Positions 5,592 to 6,061 of a stretch of DNA of 6,061 nucleotides are shown here, piece by piece. A program made the position numbers and the translations under genes. Within the stretch, counting starts at the first letter, position 1; every line of letters starts with the position of its first letter. This DNA comes from Treponema sp. (lineage in GTDB: Bacteria; Spirochaetota; Spirochaetia; Treponematales; Breznakiellaceae): contig JAITQR010000270.1 of the NCBI GenBank assembly GCA_031288815.1, positions 1 to 6,061 of the forward strand. The letters are read 5' to 3'. The notes beneath the pieces were generated by a model. The model was given only the letters and a program-made list of their open reading frames with translations. It searched no databases and was not told the origin of the DNA.

Positions 5592-6061
5592 ATGAAAAGG
5601 ATTGGAATGGCGGTTTTTCTGGTTTTGACGGCGGTCGCGGTCTTTGCCGGCGCCAGGAAGGAGACGGCTTCCACGGCAAGCGGGGGGGATCGGTCCCTGG
5701 AGACGGTTCTGGCTGAGAAAAAGCTCGTCCTGGGCCTGGACGACTCGTTCCCGCCCATGGGGTTCCGCGACGAAAACAACGAAATTGTGGGTTACGATGT
5801 GGATCTGGCGAAGGAAGTGGCCCGGCGGATGGGCGTTGAACTGACGCTGCAGCCTATTGACTGGAACGCCAAGGAGCAGGAGCTCAACACCGGGGAAATT
5901 GACTGTATCTGGAACGGCTTTACCATCACCGAAGAGCGGAAGCAGAACCTGCTTTTCAGTCCCCCCTACCTGAAAAACGCCCAGGTTATCGTGGTGAAGG
6001 GGAATTCGCCGGTAAATACCCTGAAAGACCTGGCGGGAAAAACCGCCGGAACCCAGGCGGG
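5592..6061 (+). CDS. Amino-acid ABC transporter periplasmic substrate-binding protein, family 3, 3'-truncated by the window
   Basis: This is the secreted ligand-capturing subunit of a polar amino-acid ABC importer. The frame starts at ATG 5592, six bases after a near-perfect AAGGAGG (5579-5585), and stays open to the window end (156 whole codons). Residues 1-19 are a signal peptide: MKR, a hydrophobic core and VFA at 17-19, with likely cleavage before Gly20. No lipobox cysteine is present, so it should be a soluble periplasmic protein. A short low-complexity linker (20-35) is followed by the SBP_bac_3 (PF00497) fold: LVLGLDDSFPPMGF (about 46-59) and GYDVDLAKEVARRMGV (about 68-83), then WNGFTITEERK and FSPPYLKN further on, which are typical of this family. 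Ligand specificity cannot be assigned from this half. Permease and ATPase genes would be expected beyond 6061. The 74-base gap before it has a TGTCC/GGACA hairpin (5525-5542) and no clear promoter. Confidence 0.93.
   Translation, partial: MKRIGMAVFLVLTAVAVFAGARKETASTASGGDRSLETVLAEKKLVLGLDDSFPPMGFRDENNEIVGYDVDLAKEVARRMGVELTLQPIDWNAKEQELNTGEIDCIWNGFTITEERKQNLLFSPPYLKNAQVIVVKGNSPVNTLKDLAGKTAGTQA

Noticed and set aside
5592..5660. Lipoprotein signal peptide for the binding protein
   Set aside because: The region after the hydrophobic core has no cysteine; VFA followed by Gly fits signal peptidase I cleavage instead.
5023..5679. A 218-codon minus-strand frame covering the metal-binding gene and the divergent promoter region
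   Set aside because: It crosses two promoters and a clear HMA-domain gene, and its sequence is low-complexity with no family features.
1..6061. CRISPR arrays, insertion sequences, tRNA or phage elements
   Set aside because: No regularly spaced repeats, terminal inverted repeats, transposase motifs or cloverleaf patterns were found on either strand by eye.

Overview
The window is GC-rich, densely coded bacterial chromosome with ordinary metabolic and transport genes. It holds no rRNA, tRNA, CRISPR array, transposase or phage gene. The host cannot be fixed from sequence alone. The periplasmic binding protein at the right edge has a short signal peptide ending in ...VFA followed by GARKE, a style I associate with spirochaetes of the Treponema/Spirochaeta type. 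The short-form alpha-glucan phosphorylase would fit that too. This is a weak inference.

Left part, plus strand. Positions 1-1776 are the C-terminal two thirds of a maltodextrin/glycogen phosphorylase (glgP), cut by the window edge. A 204-base gap follows, with a weak terminator-like hairpin and then a compact preQ1-I riboswitch (1930-1970). Its A-rich tail runs straight into the Shine-Dalgarno of a VUT/YhhQ-type queuosine-precursor transporter (GTG start at 1981, end 2751). After 44 bases comes a D-2-hydroxyacid dehydrogenase (2796-3764), probably on the same transcript.

Middle. The dehydrogenase converges with a minus-strand aldo/keto reductase that carries two Cys-rich Fe-S motifs (3893-5119). 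Between and across their 3' ends lie a GC hairpin (3768-3796) and a probable bidirectional terminator (3885-3919) that includes the reductase stop codon. The reductase has a good sigma-70-type promoter at 5141-5169 (CTGACA, 17-base spacer, TATACT). This places the real start at 5119, although the frame stays open to 5221.

Right part, plus strand. Divergent from the reductase is a 66-residue heavy-metal-associated (CopZ-like) protein (5317-5517) with its own candidate promoter and a GC hairpin in its leader. After 74 bases comes the start of a family 3 amino-acid ABC-transporter substrate-binding protein (5592 to the edge), preceded by a strong AAGGAGG ribosome-binding site.

Working together: the clearest regulatory unit is riboswitch plus transporter, in which preQ1 sensing would shut translation of the importer of a queuosine precursor. 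The other genes look like independent metabolic or transport units. I did not find a convincing new system. The most useful observations are the riboswitch and its pseudoknot over the Shine-Dalgarno, the corrected starts of the transporter and reductase, and the terminator overlapping the reductase gene.
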